Source of the DNA: Streptomyces sp. NBC_00448
Lineage (GTDB): Bacteria; Actinomycetota; Actinomycetes; Streptomycetales; Streptomycetaceae
Assembly (NCBI RefSeq): GCF_036014115.1
Contig: NZ_CP107913.1
Location: 2,731,001 to 2,795,000 of the forward strand
DNA: 64,000 nt
Direction of reading: 5' to 3'
This document shows positions 9,183 to 17,888 of the stretch, piece after piece. How positions within the stretch are numbered: position 1 is the stretch's first letter; every line of letters starts with the position of its first letter. The notes below the pieces were generated by a model, which was given only the letters and a program-made list of their open reading frames with translations, was not told the DNA's origin and searched no databases. The translations under genes and the position numbers were made by a program.

Positions 9183-9914
9183 ATGTCTCGATCCGCGATA
9201 CGCGAACTCGACCGGGAGCCGCCGGTGCGGCAGGATGCGCCCGTGGACGGACCCCCTCCGGAGCTACCGGAACAGGCCGGTGCGGCGCGGCCGCCCGGCC
9301 CGCCCGGGCCCGACGGCACGGCCCGGCCCGGTGCGGTGGCCGGCGCTGGGCCGGTGGCCGGCGCCGAGCCCGCGCCCGGGTCCGCGCCCGGGTCCGACGG
9401 CGCGGTCCCGGAGGAAGACCTCATGCGGGCGCTGTACCGCGAGCACGCGGGCGCCCTGTTCACCTACGTCCTCAAGCTCGTCGCGGGCGACCGCCACCTC
9501 GCCGAGGACGTCGTGCAGGAGACGCTGCTGCGGGCCTGGAAGAGCGCGGCGCAGCTCGACCCGGCGGCCAGGTCGCTGCGGCCCTGGCTGGTCACCGTCG
9601 CCCGGCGGATCGTGATCGACGGCCACCGCAGCCGGCAGGCCCGGCCCCCCGAGACCTCCCCCGCCGCCCTGGACCTGCTGCCGGCGCGCGACGAACTGGA
9701 GCGCTCGCTGCGCCTGATGACGATCTCCGACGCCCTCCAGGACCTGTCCCCCGCCCACCGCGAAGCACTCGTCGAGACGTACTTCAAGGGCCGTACAGTC
9801 AGCGAGGCGGCCGAGGAGCTGGGGCTGCCGCCCGGCACCGTACGGTCCCGGGTCTTCTACGCGCTGCGCGCCGCACGGAACGCACTGGAGGAGAGAGGGG
9901 TGACCACCTCGTGA
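9183..9914 (+). CDS. ECF-type RNA polymerase sigma factor
   Basis: This 243-residue sigma-70 factor has region 2 (LYREHAGALFTYVLKLV, then HLAEDVVQETLLRAWK) and region 4 (LSPAHREALVETYFKGRTVSEAAEELGLPPGTVRSRVFYALRAAR). The first 80 residues are a Pro/Ala/Gly-rich low-complexity tail. GGAAAG upstream supports ATG 9183, but an internal ATG at 9423 just before region 2 would give a conventional ECF length. It overlaps the anti-sigma gene by GTGA, so the pair is translationally coupled. The layout resembles the SigL/RslA type of actinomycetes; the regulon is not visible. Confidence 0.92.
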   Translation: MSRSAIRELDREPPVRQDAPVDGPPPELPEQAGAARPPGPPGPDGTARPGAVAGAGPVAGAEPAPGSAPGSDGAVPEEDLMRALYREHAGALFTYVLKLVAGDRHLAEDVVQETLLRAWKSAAQLDPAARSLRPWLVTVARRIVIDGHRSRQARPPETSPAALDLLPARDELERSLRLMTISDALQDLSPAHREALVETYFKGRTVSEAAEELGLPPGTVRSRVFYALRAARNALEERGVTTS

Positions 9915-10636
9915 ACCCCATGACGCCTCATGTGGACGTGGGCGCCTATCTGCTCGGGGCCCTCGACGACGCGGAGATGTCGGCGTTCGAGGAGCACCTG
10001 GCCGGGTGCGACGAGTGCGGGCGGGAGCTGGACGAGCTGAGCGGGGTGGTGCCGGTCCTCGCCGAGCTGCGGGAGGACGGGATCGGCCTCCCCGAGCCGC
10101 CCGGCGACGCGCTGCTCGACCGGCTGCTGCGGCAGGTCTCCGGCGAGCGCCGGGCCCGCCGCAGGCGGCGGCTGGTCGCGGTCGCGGTGGCCGCGGCGCT
10201 GGTCGTCGGCGGGCCCACCGTCGCGGTGCTGGCCACCCACGACGGCACCGCCACCCCTGCCGCCAGTGCCCTCCCGAGCGCGCAGGACTCGGCGCGCGAC
10301 CCGTCGACCGGGGTGTCCGCCGTCGTCGGGCTCACCGACAAGGCGTGGGGCACCGCGGTCAGCCTGCGGCTGGCCGGGGTACGCGGCCCGGACCACTGCC
10401 ACCTGGACGCCGTGGGCCGCGACGACTCCCGGGAGACCGTCGCGACCTGGTCGGTGCCGCAGGGCGGGTACGACACGGGCGGGCAGCCCAAGGCGCTGAC
10501 CGTGAGCGGCGCCACCGGGATGCACCCGACGGCGATCAGCCGGTTCGAGGTGCGCGCCGCCGACGGCACCCTGCTGCTGAGCATCCCGCAGGCCGGCGCG
10601 CAGCCCACGGACCGCCCGCGCGGCACCGCCGGCTGA
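9911..10636 (+). CDS. Zinc-containing anti-sigma factor (ZAS), membrane-bound
   Basis: The 241-residue product carries the ZAS motif HLAGCDEC (His29-x3-Cys33-x2-Cys36), with His7 as a further probable ligand. A single membrane span lies at about residues 88-107 (LVAVAVAAALVVGGPTVAVL) after a run of arginines, and an extracytoplasmic C-terminal domain of about 130 residues follows. It should hold the upstream ECF factor inactive at the membrane and release it on a redox or envelope signal. The GTG start at 9911 overlaps the sigma stop. The outer domain resembles the anti-sigma-K C-terminal type. Confidence 0.9.
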   Translation: MNPMTPHVDVGAYLLGALDDAEMSAFEEHLAGCDECGRELDELSGVVPVLAELREDGIGLPEPPGDALLDRLLRQVSGERRARRRRRLVAVAVAAALVVGGPTVAVLATHDGTATPAASALPSAQDSARDPSTGVSAVVGLTDKAWGTAVSLRLAGVRGPDHCHLDAVGRDDSRETVATWSVPQGGYDTGGQPKALTVSGATGMHPTAISRFEVRAADGTLLLSIPQAGAQPTDRPRGTAG

Positions 10637-10700
10637 CCCGGCGGACGCCCGGCGATCACCGTACCGTCTCGTCAGCACCGCGCTGACCTGCTGCTTTCGT

Positions 10701-10744
10701 CACCGATATCCCGCCGACATATCGCTGTCGGTGGGATATCGGTG
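10701..10744. promoter_or_regulatory. 44-bp near-perfect palindrome upstream of the ABC exporter
   Basis: Left arm CACCGATATCCCGCCGACA (10701-10719) and right arm TGTCGGTGGGATATCGGTG (10726-10744) are 19 bp long with one mismatch and a 6-nt centre (TATCGC). The site ends 33 nt before the likely ATG 10777. The position suggests an operator for the drrAB-like genes; no regulator gene adjoins it. A read-through terminator for the anti-sigma gene is the alternative. Confidence 0.6.
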
Positions 10745-10776
10745 CCGTGTCGGTGAGCCCCTGCATGGTGGTGGAC

Positions 10777-11841
10777 ATGACGACGCGACTGACAGAGAAC
10801 GGTGGGACCGCCGCCGTCGAGGTGCGCGGTCTGGTCAAGCACTACGGCCCGACCAAAGCCCTCGACGGGGTGGATCTGGAAGTGCGCCAGGGCACGGTGC
10901 TCGGCGTCCTCGGCCCGAACGGGGCCGGCAAGACCACGCTCGTACGGGTGCTGTCCACGCTGGTGCGGCCGGACGCCGGCAGCGCCCACGTGGCGGGCTA
11001 CGACGTACTCAAGCAGCCCCGGCAGCTGCGCCGGGTGATCGGGATGACCGGGCAGTACGCCTCGGTCGACGAGAAGCTCTCCGGCCGGGAGAACCTGTAC
11101 ATGATCGGGCGGCTGCTCGACCTTCCCCGCAAGGAGGCCAGGTCCCGCGCCGACGAACTGCTGGAGCGCTTCTCGCTCACCGAGGCCGCCAAGCGGCCGG
11201 CGATGCAGTACTCCGGCGGTATGCGCCGCCGCCTCGACCTGGCGGCGAGCATGATCGGCCGCCCCGCGGTGCTCTACCTGGACGAGCCGACCACCGGCCT
11301 GGACCCCCGCACCCGCAACGAGGTGTGGGAGGAGGTGCAGCGGATGGTCGTCGAAGGGGCGACGGTGCTGCTCACCACCCAGTACATGGAGGAGGCCGAG
11401 CAGCTCGCCCACGAGCTGACGGTCATCGACCGCGGCCGGATCATCGCCGGCGGCAAGGTCGCCGAGCTGAAGGCGAAGGTCGGCGGCCGCACCCTGCGGA
11501 TCAGGCCGAGCGAGGCCACAGAGGCCGCCGGGATGGCCGCCGCGATCGCCGAGGCCGGGCTCGACGGCGTCGCGGGCGCCCGCACCGACGACGACGGCCT
11601 GGTCAGCGTGCCGATCCTCAGCGACGACCAGCTCACCGCCGTGGTGGGGCTGCTGGGCGCCCGCGGCTTCGGCATCGCGCACATCGAGACCCACCTGCCC
11701 AGCCTGGACGAGGTGTTCCTCGCCGTCACCGGCCAGAAGGCGTCGGTCGCGGAGGACGGGCCCACCGGGAGCGACGGGCCCGGCCCGGCCGCCCCGCACA
11801 GCACGACGAACGCGCAGCAGAACGTGGAGGTCTCGGTATGA
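10777..11841 (+). CDS. ABC exporter ATP-binding protein, DrrA family
   Basis: The 354-residue ATPase energises export through the permease encoded next. It shows Walker A GPNGAGKTT (46-54), the signature YSGGMRRRLDLA, Walker B VLYLDEPTTGLD and the DrrA-type C-terminal extension (THLPSLDEVFLAVTG). ATG 10777 is preferred because GGTGG precedes it at good spacing; in-frame GTG 10747 and ATG 10765 are alternatives, the first nearly touching the palindrome. The stop overlaps the permease ATG (ATGA). DrrAB-type pairs export polyketides and other drugs; the substrate here is unknown. Confidence 0.93.
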   Translation: MTTRLTENGGTAAVEVRGLVKHYGPTKALDGVDLEVRQGTVLGVLGPNGAGKTTLVRVLSTLVRPDAGSAHVAGYDVLKQPRQLRRVIGMTGQYASVDEKLSGRENLYMIGRLLDLPRKEARSRADELLERFSLTEAAKRPAMQYSGGMRRRLDLAASMIGRPAVLYLDEPTTGLDPRTRNEVWEEVQRMVVEGATVLLTTQYMEEAEQLAHELTVIDRGRIIAGGKVAELKAKVGGRTLRIRPSEATEAAGMAAAIAEAGLDGVAGARTDDDGLVSVPILSDDQLTAVVGLLGARGFGIAHIETHLPSLDEVFLAVTGQKASVAEDGPTGSDGPGPAAPHSTTNAQQNVEVSV

Positions 11842-12668
11842 GCGCGGCTTCGGCCACACTGGCCGCACCGGCGAAGGTCACGGCGAACGAGGGCAGGATC
11901 GGCGTACGGGCCAACCTCCGGCACATCGGTGCCCTGGCCCGCCGCAACATGCTCCAGATCAAGCAGGACCCGGAGTCGATGTTCGACGTCCTGCTGATGC
12001 CGGTGATCTTCACCCTGCTCTTCGTCTACGTCTTCGGCGGCGCGGTCTCCGGCAAGGGGCACCAGCACGCGTACGTGGACTACGTGGTCCCCGGCCTGAT
12101 GGCGATGATGGGCATGAACATCGCCATGGCGGTCGGGACCGGCATCAACGACGACTTCCGGAAGGGGGTCATGGACCGGTTCCGCACGATGCCGATCGCG
12201 CGGTCCTCGGTACTGATCGCGAAGATCGTGGTCGAGGTCGGCCGGATGATGATCGCGATGGCGATCCTGCTCGGCATGGGCTTCGCGCTCGGCATGAGCG
12301 TCGGAACGGACGTCCCGCACCTGCTGCTGGCGGTGCTGCTGTCCCTGGTCTTCGGCGCCTCGCTGATGTGGATTTTCATTCTGCTGGGTCTGACGATGAA
12401 GACGGCCCAGGCGGTCCAGGGGGTGGCCATGCTCGTGCTCATGCCGTTGCAGTTCGGCAGTTCCATCTTCGCCAAGCCGACCACGATGCCGGGCTGGCTG
12501 GAGAGCTTCACCAAGGTCAATCCGCTCTCCAACCTGGCGGACGCGTCAAGGGCGTTGATCAACGGCGGCCCGGTGGCGCACTCGGTGTGGATGGTGGTGG
12601 CCTGGTCGATCGGCATCACCGTGGTGACGGCGCCGCTGGCGGTGGCGCGGTTCCGCAAGAAGACCTGA
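11838..12668 (+). CDS. ABC-2 type exporter permease, DrrB family
   Basis: This 276-residue membrane protein has about six transmembrane segments: VLLMPVIFTLLFVYVFG, LMAMMGMNIAMAV, MMIAMAILLGMGFALG, LLLAVLLSLVFGASLMWIF, VAMLVLMPLQFG, and a last one near the C-terminus. The DrrB-type ABC-2 signature region (NPLSNLADASRALI) lies just before the last helix. It starts with ATG 11838, which overlaps the ATPase stop, so the two subunits are co-translated. It ends convergently with the SARP gene. Confidence 0.93.
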   Translation: MSAASATLAAPAKVTANEGRIGVRANLRHIGALARRNMLQIKQDPESMFDVLLMPVIFTLLFVYVFGGAVSGKGHQHAYVDYVVPGLMAMMGMNIAMAVGTGINDDFRKGVMDRFRTMPIARSSVLIAKIVVEVGRMMIAMAILLGMGFALGMSVGTDVPHLLLAVLLSLVFGASLMWIFILLGLTMKTAQAVQGVAMLVLMPLQFGSSIFAKPTTMPGWLESFTKVNPLSNLADASRALINGGPVAHSVWMVVAWSIGITVVTAPLAVARFRKKT

Positions 12669-12670
12669 GC

Positions 12671-12707
12671 GTCCGTTGGCACCGCGGACCGGTGCCACCC
12701 GACGGAC
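12671..12707. terminator. Bidirectional hairpin between convergent genes
   Basis: GTCCGTTGGCACC at 12671-12683 pairs with GGTGCCA at 12691-12697 and, after a CCCG bulge, ACGGAC at 12702-12707. It fills the 41-bp gap between the permease and SARP genes. Confidence 0.55.
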
Positions 12708-12709
12708 CG

Positions 12710-15700
12710 TCAGTCCACGTCGCACATCAGGGCGACGGCCTCGGCGACATCGAGGTCGTCGCCCTCGGCGAACGCGGCGGCGAACCCGGCCTCGCCGAGC
12801 AGTGCGCGCAGCCGGCGCCGGGTGTTCTCGATGTCGCGGGCCTCCAGCGGGGCGATCGCCAGCGGGCGCAGCCGGTCGTGCGCGGACAGCAGCGTGGCCG
12901 CGCGGGTCAGCCGCTCCGGCCTGACCCCGGGCTCGGACTCGGCGAGCAGGACCAGCAGTTCGACGACTCCCGGCGACATCACGATCGCCAGCCGGGGCGT
13001 GATCACCTGGGCCAGCGGGTGGCGGCTCATCTCGGCGATGCCGTCAGCGAGCAGGGCCAGCCCGCGCGCCGGGTCACCGGACCGGCCCACCAGGTAGCCC
13101 TTCATGCCGTTGAGCATCCCGCTCACGAAGCCGGGCACCGGGGAGCCGCCGCCGTTGCTCTCCGTGATGGTCTTCTCGACCAGTTCCAGGGCCTCGGGCA
13201 GCCGGTCCCGGCGGGAGAGCAGACCGGCGAGCTGCACCCTTCCGTAGAAGGCGGCGCCGTAGCTGGCCGAACCGAACCGCTCGGCGTCCGCGATGCCCTC
13301 GCGCATCACCCGCTCGCCCTCCGCCACCTCCCCGATGCTCGCCAGCGCCTCACCGAGCCGGACCATCAGCACCGGCACGTGCTGGTGCGCGCCCATCTTG
13401 CGGGCCAGCGCGATGCCCTCGCGGCAGCAGCGGGCCGCCCGCGGCCAGTCGCCCATGTTGCCGGCCGCCTCGGCCTCCCCCGACAGCGTCTCCGCGGTGC
13501 CCCACTCGTCGCCGATCCGCTCGAACAGCCGGCGGCTCTCGCCGATGTCCTCCAGCGAGACGTCCAGCCGCTCGCTGATGTCGTTGTTCACCTTCGCCCG
13601 CAACTGCAGGGCGAAGGCCAGCTCCCAGGTGCGGCCGAAGCGGCGGCAGCACTCGACGGTCTCGTCCATCAGCTCGTGCACCCGCTCGAGGTCACCGGAG
13701 AAGAACGCGCCGAAGGACCGGGCGATGCCCGGCTGCCGGGCGGACTGCGGCAGGTGCGGCGGATAGGTCTCGATCAGGGCCCTGCCGACCCTGACGATGT
13801 TGTCGTCGGACCACCAGTCGTTCTCGTTGTCGTGGGCGGACAGCTCGATCACCCGGACGTGCCGGCGCGCCTCCAGCAGCCGCTCGCCCTCCAGCGGCGG
13901 CGGGTCGTCCAGCGGGGCCCTCTCGACCGGCTCCAGGTTCGGCGGCTCGGCGAACGGGTCCGGGCCGAGCGCGGCCGCCGCGGCCGGCCAGTACAGCCGC
14001 TCCGAGACGTAGTTGCGCACCTCCCAGAACCAGGCGCAGCCGATCACCAGCAGCAGCGCCTCCTGCTCGTCCTCGGCGTCCACCGCCCGGCGCAGCGCGG
14101 CCCGCAGGTTGTCGTGCTCACGCTCCAGCCGCTCGAACCAGACGAGTTGGCCGTGCTCGCGCAGTCCCGGGTCGGCGGCGCGGACGTACTCGCGGAAGTA
14201 GACGACATGCCGGCGCTCGACGGAGGCGCGCTCGCCGGACGCGTCGAGCCGCTCGGCGGCGTACTCGGAGATGGTCTCCAGCATGCGGTAGCGGGAGCCG
14301 TCCTCGTCCTGGTCGGCCAGCACCAGGGACTTGTCGACGAGGGAGGCGAGCAGGGCGGCCGCGTCCGGCGACGCTATCCGGTCCGCGGCGGACGCCGCGC
14401 TCCCGGCCGGCGTCCCGTCGCCGGGCTCCGCGCCGGGCGCCGGGTCCGCGCAGACCGCCTCGACCGCGTCCAGGGTCCAGCCGCCGCGGAAGACCGCCAG
14501 CCGGCGCAGCAGGACGCGCTCGGCCAGGTCGAGCAGGTCCCAGGACCAGTCGACGACGGCACGCAGGGTCTGCTGGCGGGGCAGGAGCGTACGGCTGCCG
14601 CCGGTGAGCAGGCGGAAGCGGTCGTCGAGCCGGTCGGCGAGCTGCCGCGGCGACAGGCTGCGCAGCCGCGCCGCGGCGAGTTCGATCGCCAGCGGCAGGC
14701 CGTCGAGCCGCCGGCACAGCTCCGCGCAGGCCACCGGGTCGTCGTCGACCGAGAAGCCCGGGCGGGCCGCCGCGCCCCGGTCGGCGAGCAGGCGCAGCGC
14801 GGTCGGGTCCGGCAGCGGGTCCAGCGGGCGCACCAACTCGCCGGGTACGCCGAGCGGTTCGCGGCTGGTGGCGAGCACCGACAGGCCCGGGCAGTTCGCC
14901 AGCAGCGACTCCGCGAGGGTGGCGGCCGCGTCGATGACGTGCTCGCAGTTGTCCAGCACGAGCAGCAGTTCGCGGCTGGAGCAGTAGTCGGCGAGCTGCC
15001 GTGCCGCGTCGCGCGGGCCGGTCTCCGCCGCGATCGCCACCTCGGCGGCGCTGCCGGAGTGCAGCAGCGTCTCGCGCAGCCCGAGCGAGCTGATCACCGC
15101 CTCGGGGAGGGTGCGCGGGTCGCTCACCGGGGCCAGCTCGGCGTACCAGACGCCGTCGGCCCAGCGGCCCGCGACCAGGTCACCGGCCTCCTGGGAGAGC
15201 CGGGTCTTGCCGGTGCCGCCCGGGCCGGTGATCGTCACCAGCCGCCCCTGCGCGAGGTCCTGCCGCACCGCCGCGAGGTCGCTCTCCCGGCCGACGAAGC
15301 TGGTCAGCCGGGCGCGGGCGTTGCCGAGCCCGCGCTCCACGGACCCATGGCCGCCCGCGGTACGGCCCCGGTCCGGGTCGGCCACGGCCGCGCCGCCGGC
15401 GGGCGTGCGGTCGTACGTCCAGCCCGCGGGCGCGCCGTCGGCGGAGTCCGCGCCGGGGGCGGGGGTGTAGGTGTGGGCGTGGCTACGGGCGGGCGGTGTG
15501 CCGGTCGCACCGGGGCGGCTCCGCGGGCCGTGGTCGCCCTCGCCGGCCCGGTCGGACGGCGCGGCCGGTGCCGGGTGGAGCAGTTCCGCGTGCAGGCGGC
15601 GCAGTTCGTCGCCGGGGTCGGCGCCGAGCTGGTCGGCGAGGTCGCGGCGGACCGCCTCGTACGCGGTGAGCGCTTCCGCGGTACGGCCGGCGGCGCGCAG

Positions 15701-16288
15701 GGCGCGGATGTGCAGGGCCCGCAGCGGCTCGTCCAGGGGGTGCTCGGCGGCCAGTTCGGCGAGTTCGGGCAACACCTGCCCGGCCCGGCCGAGCGCGAGC
15801 TGCGCGGTCAGCCGCTGCCGGTGGGCGTCCAGCCGCAGCGCCTCGCTGCGTACGGCGGCCGTGCCCCGGTCCGGCAGGTCGGCCAGCGCCGGGCCGCGCC
15901 ACAGCGCGAGCGCGTCGCCGAGCAGCCCGGCGGCCTTCACCGGGTCGCCCTCGGTCAGCGCCTGCGCGCCTTCCTCGGCCAGCCGCTCGAAGCGGTACAG
16001 GTCCACGTCGTCGCGGGCCGCCTCCAGCCGGTAGCCGCCGCCGACCGACCCGACCGCGTCGTGCCCCAGCGCCCGCCGCAGCCGCCCGACCAGCGCCTGC
16101 AACGCCCCGGTGGCCCCGGTCGGCGGCTCGCCGTCCCACACCTCGTCGATCAGGACGTCCGCGCCGACCACCCGGCCGGGCCGCAACGCCAGCGCGGTGA
16201 GCAGCGCGCGCAGCCGGCCGCCCGCGAGCGCGACGGGTTCGCCGTCGCCCCGCAGGGCCTGAGTGGAGCCGAGGATCGTGTATCGCAC
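12710..16288 (-). CDS. AfsR/SARP-type regulator with NB-ARC ATPase and TPR domains
   Basis: The 1192-residue protein has an N-terminal OmpR-like winged helix (about 1-95), a bacterial transcriptional activator domain (about 95-245), a Gly/Pro/Ala-rich linker, then an NB-ARC/STAND ATPase. The P-loop ITGPGGTGKTR is near residue 353, and LLLVLDNCEHVIDAA (Walker B) and ELAAARLRSLSPRQLADRLDDRF follow. The rest, to the C-terminus, is helical TPR-like repeats. Proteins of this architecture activate secondary-metabolite or developmental genes in response to signals. No biosynthetic cluster adjoins it, but the DrrAB-like exporter is convergent next door. The start ATG gives the canonical MRYTILG SARP opening. 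Confidence 0.93.
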   Translation of the reverse strand: MRYTILGSTQALRGDGEPVALAGGRLRALLTALALRPGRVVGADVLIDEVWDGEPPTGATGALQALVGRLRRALGHDAVGSVGGGYRLEAARDDVDLYRFERLAEEGAQALTEGDPVKAAGLLGDALALWRGPALADLPDRGTAAVRSEALRLDAHRQRLTAQLALGRAGQVLPELAELAAEHPLDEPLRALHIRALRAAGRTAEALTAYEAVRRDLADQLGADPGDELRRLHAELLHPAPAAPSDRAGEGDHGPRSRPGATGTPPARSHAHTYTPAPGADSADGAPAGWTYDRTPAGGAAVADPDRGRTAGGHGSVERGLGNARARLTSFVGRESDLAAVRQDLAQGRLVTITGPGGTGKTRLSQEAGDLVAGRWADGVWYAELAPVSDPRTLPEAVISSLGLRETLLHSGSAAEVAIAAETGPRDAARQLADYCSSRELLLVLDNCEHVIDAAATLAESLLANCPGLSVLATSREPLGVPGELVRPLDPLPDPTALRLLADRGAAARPGFSVDDDPVACAELCRRLDGLPLAIELAAARLRSLSPRQLADRLDDRFRLLTGGSRTLLPRQQTLRAVVDWSWDLLDLAERVLLRRLAVFRGGWTLDAVEAVCADPAPGAEPGDGTPAGSAASAADRIASPDAAALLASLVDKSLVLADQDEDGSRYRMLETISEYAAERLDASGERASVERRHVVYFREYVRAADPGLREHGQLVWFERLEREHDNLRAALRRAVDAEDEQEALLLVIGCAWFWEVRNYVSERLYWPAAAAALGPDPFAEPPNLEPVERAPLDDPPPLEGERLLEARRHVRVIELSAHDNENDWWSDDNIVRVGRALIETYPPHLPQSARQPGIARSFGAFFSGDLERVHELMDETVECCRRFGRTWELAFALQLRAKVNNDISERLDVSLEDIGESRRLFERIGDEWGTAETLSGEAEAAGNMGDWPRAARCCREGIALARKMGAHQHVPVLMVRLGEALASIGEVAEGERVMREGIADAERFGSASYGAAFYGRVQLAGLLSRRDRLPEALELVEKTITESNGGGSPVPGFVSGMLNGMKGYLVGRSGDPARGLALLADGIAEMSRHPLAQVITPRLAIVMSPGVVELLVLLAESEPGVRPERLTRAATLLSAHDRLRPLAIAPLEARDIENTRRRLRALLGEAGFAAAFAEGDDLDVAEAVALMCDVD

Positions 16289-16543
16289 GGCCCCATTCTG
16301 ACGGAGTCGGCGTGGCCGGTGTCACGAAGTGCGCGGGGCCGGCGGCGCGGTAGCGCCCGGCCACGGCGGATAGCGGCGGGTGCGGGCCGGAACCAGGGCC
16401 CGCCGCCGTCCGTTTTGCGGACGTGGCACGTGTCCGAGCCCGCCCGGGATGGCATGATCGGGCGGCATCACACCGCCGACCCGCCCGACGCCGACCACGC
16501 CCGCCGACCCCGCCCGCTGATCGCCCCCGCGAGGAGCCCGCAC

Positions 16544-17329
16544 ATGACCGTCACCCCGCTGCGCATGACCAGGCGAGGCGAGAACCGCCGGATCAGCCCG
16601 GTGTTCCTCGGCATCACCGCGGTGATGGTGGTCTCCGGCTGGGCGGTGTGGGCGGGCTACGCGTCCGACGCCGGCTTCGCGGTGTTCCTGTTCGTCCTGT
16701 CCGGCTGGCTCTTCTCGCTGTGCCTGCACGAGTACGCACACGCCCGTACCGCCCTGCACAGCGGCGACACCAGCATCGAGGCCAAGGGCTACCTCACGCT
16801 GAACCCGCTGAAGTACGCCAACGCCGCGCTGTCCATCCTGCTGCCGCTGATCTTCGTCATCCTCGGCGGCATCGGCCTGCCCGGCGGCGCCGTGCTCATC
16901 GAGCGCAACCGCATCCGCGGCCGGCTGCGGCACAGCCTCATCTCGGCGGCGGGCCCGCTCACCAACGTGCTCTTCGCCATCCTGCTGATGCTGCCGTTCA
17001 CCCTCGGCCTGGCCGACTCCTGGCCGCACGACTTCCAGGCCGCCCTCGGGTTCCTCGCGCTGCTCCAGGTGACCGCGGCCATCATGAACTTCCTGCCCAT
17101 CCCCGGCCTGGACGGCTACGGCGTGATCGAGCCGTGGCTGTCCCACGAAGTGCGCCGCCAGGTGCAGCCGTTCGCGCCGTTCGGGATGCTCGCGGTCTTC
17201 GGGGTGCTCTACATCCACTCGGTGAACGTCAAGTTCTTCGACGCGATGTACCACGTGATGACGTGGTTCAAGGTGCCGGACTGGATGGCGGGCTACGGCT
17301 ACTACCTGTTCCAGTTCTGGAAGCACTAG
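16544..17329 (+). CDS. M50-type site-2 zinc metalloprotease, membrane
   Basis: The 261-residue protein has about six hydrophobic segments. The zinc-binding HEYAH (HExxH) lies in the second, and the second metal-binding motif FLPIPGLDG lies near residue 186, both expected of S2P rhomboid-like intramembrane proteases. It probably cleaves a membrane-bound regulator within the bilayer; no substrate is adjacent. ATG 16544 follows GCGAGGAG. The TAG stop at 17327-17329 lies inside the terminal inverted repeat of the element that follows, so the last bases of the gene may come from that insertion. Confidence 0.9.
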   Translation: MTVTPLRMTRRGENRRISPVFLGITAVMVVSGWAVWAGYASDAGFAVFLFVLSGWLFSLCLHEYAHARTALHSGDTSIEAKGYLTLNPLKYANAALSILLPLIFVILGGIGLPGGAVLIERNRIRGRLRHSLISAAGPLTNVLFAILLMLPFTLGLADSWPHDFQAALGFLALLQVTAAIMNFLPIPGLDGYGVIEPWLSHEVRRQVQPFAPFGMLAVFGVLYIHSVNVKFFDAMYHVMTWFKVPDWMAGYGYYLFQFWKH

Positions 17330-17618
17330 GCCGTGTTTTGGAAGTAGCGCCGTCCGCCCAAAGGGCGGGGCCCGTGGCGTCTGGTGCTCCCCCACAGCCT
17401 TCGGCGTGGGGGTGCCCCCAGATCGCAAGGCGGAGGGTTGTCCTCGTAGTGGGCCTACTCGGACAAGCCCGACAACGCTGGGGGCACTCCCCCTGGCTTC
17501 GCCGGAGGCACTCCCACCCGCCGAAGGCAGGGGGAGAGCGTGCGTGCCAGGCGCCACGGGATGGGGGCACCTCCCCCGCCGAAGGCAGGGGGGGAGGGAC
17601 TTCCAAAACACGGCCTAG
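17326..17618. mobile_element. 293-bp MITE-like palindromic element with 20-bp terminal inverted repeats
   Basis: CTAGGCCGTGTTTTGGAAGT at 17326-17345 is repeated in perfect inverse at 17599-17618. Inner sequences are also inversely repeated: CCCGTGGCGTCTGG near 17370 against CCAGGCGCCACGGG near 17550, and a central hairpin TTGTCCTCGTAG/CTACTCGGACAA near 17439-17467. No coding frame of its own is convincing. The ends carry CTAG, which fits a YTAR target as used by IS5-family transposases. It reads as a non-autonomous element mobilised in trans. The family assignment is inference. Confidence 0.75.
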
Positions 17619-17631
17619 CCGCGCCGTCGGG

Positions 17632-17823
17632 TCACCCGGCGGCGCGCTGCCCGGCCGCGGCCGTCAACTTCGCCTTGCGGTAGTAGTACCAGCACATGTT
17701 GCTGGTGAGGCCGGCGAGCAGCACCCAGACCACCCCGATCCACTGGCCGTTGACGAAGGACACCACCGCGGCCGCCACGGCCAGCAGGCACACGATCAGG
17801 GAGTAGAGGGCGAGGCGGGGCAT
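17632..17823 (-). CDS. Small two-helix membrane protein (unknown)
   Basis: This 63-residue protein starts at ATG 17823 (MPRLALYSLIV), preceded by AGGAGC on the minus strand. It has two hydrophobic segments, LALYSLIVCLLAVAAAVVSF and WIGVVWVLLAGLTSNMCWYY, separated by a short loop, then a basic Lys/Arg/Ala-rich tail. No family function is recognised. It lies 65 nt downstream of npdG in the same direction and may be co-transcribed with it. The MITE-like element begins 14 nt beyond its stop. Confidence 0.7.
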   Translation of the reverse strand: MPRLALYSLIVCLLAVAAAVVSFVNGQWIGVVWVLLAGLTSNMCWYYYRKAKLTAAAGQRAAG

Positions 17824-17888
17824 GGCGGTCGGGCTCCTGTGCTGGTGGGAATGGTCGGGGGCGGCGCGGCCGGGCGGGCCGCCGGACG

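Noticed and set aside
12710-16288. SARP as a sign of an adjacent antibiotic cluster
   Set aside because: No polyketide, peptide or other core biosynthetic gene occurs in the window, so a cluster is not supported.
12368-17329. A single open frame of more than 1600 codons on the plus strand
   Set aside because: Most of it is antisense to the SARP regulator and has the biased composition of a shadow frame in GC-rich DNA. Only the last 261 codons (M50 protease) are a real gene.
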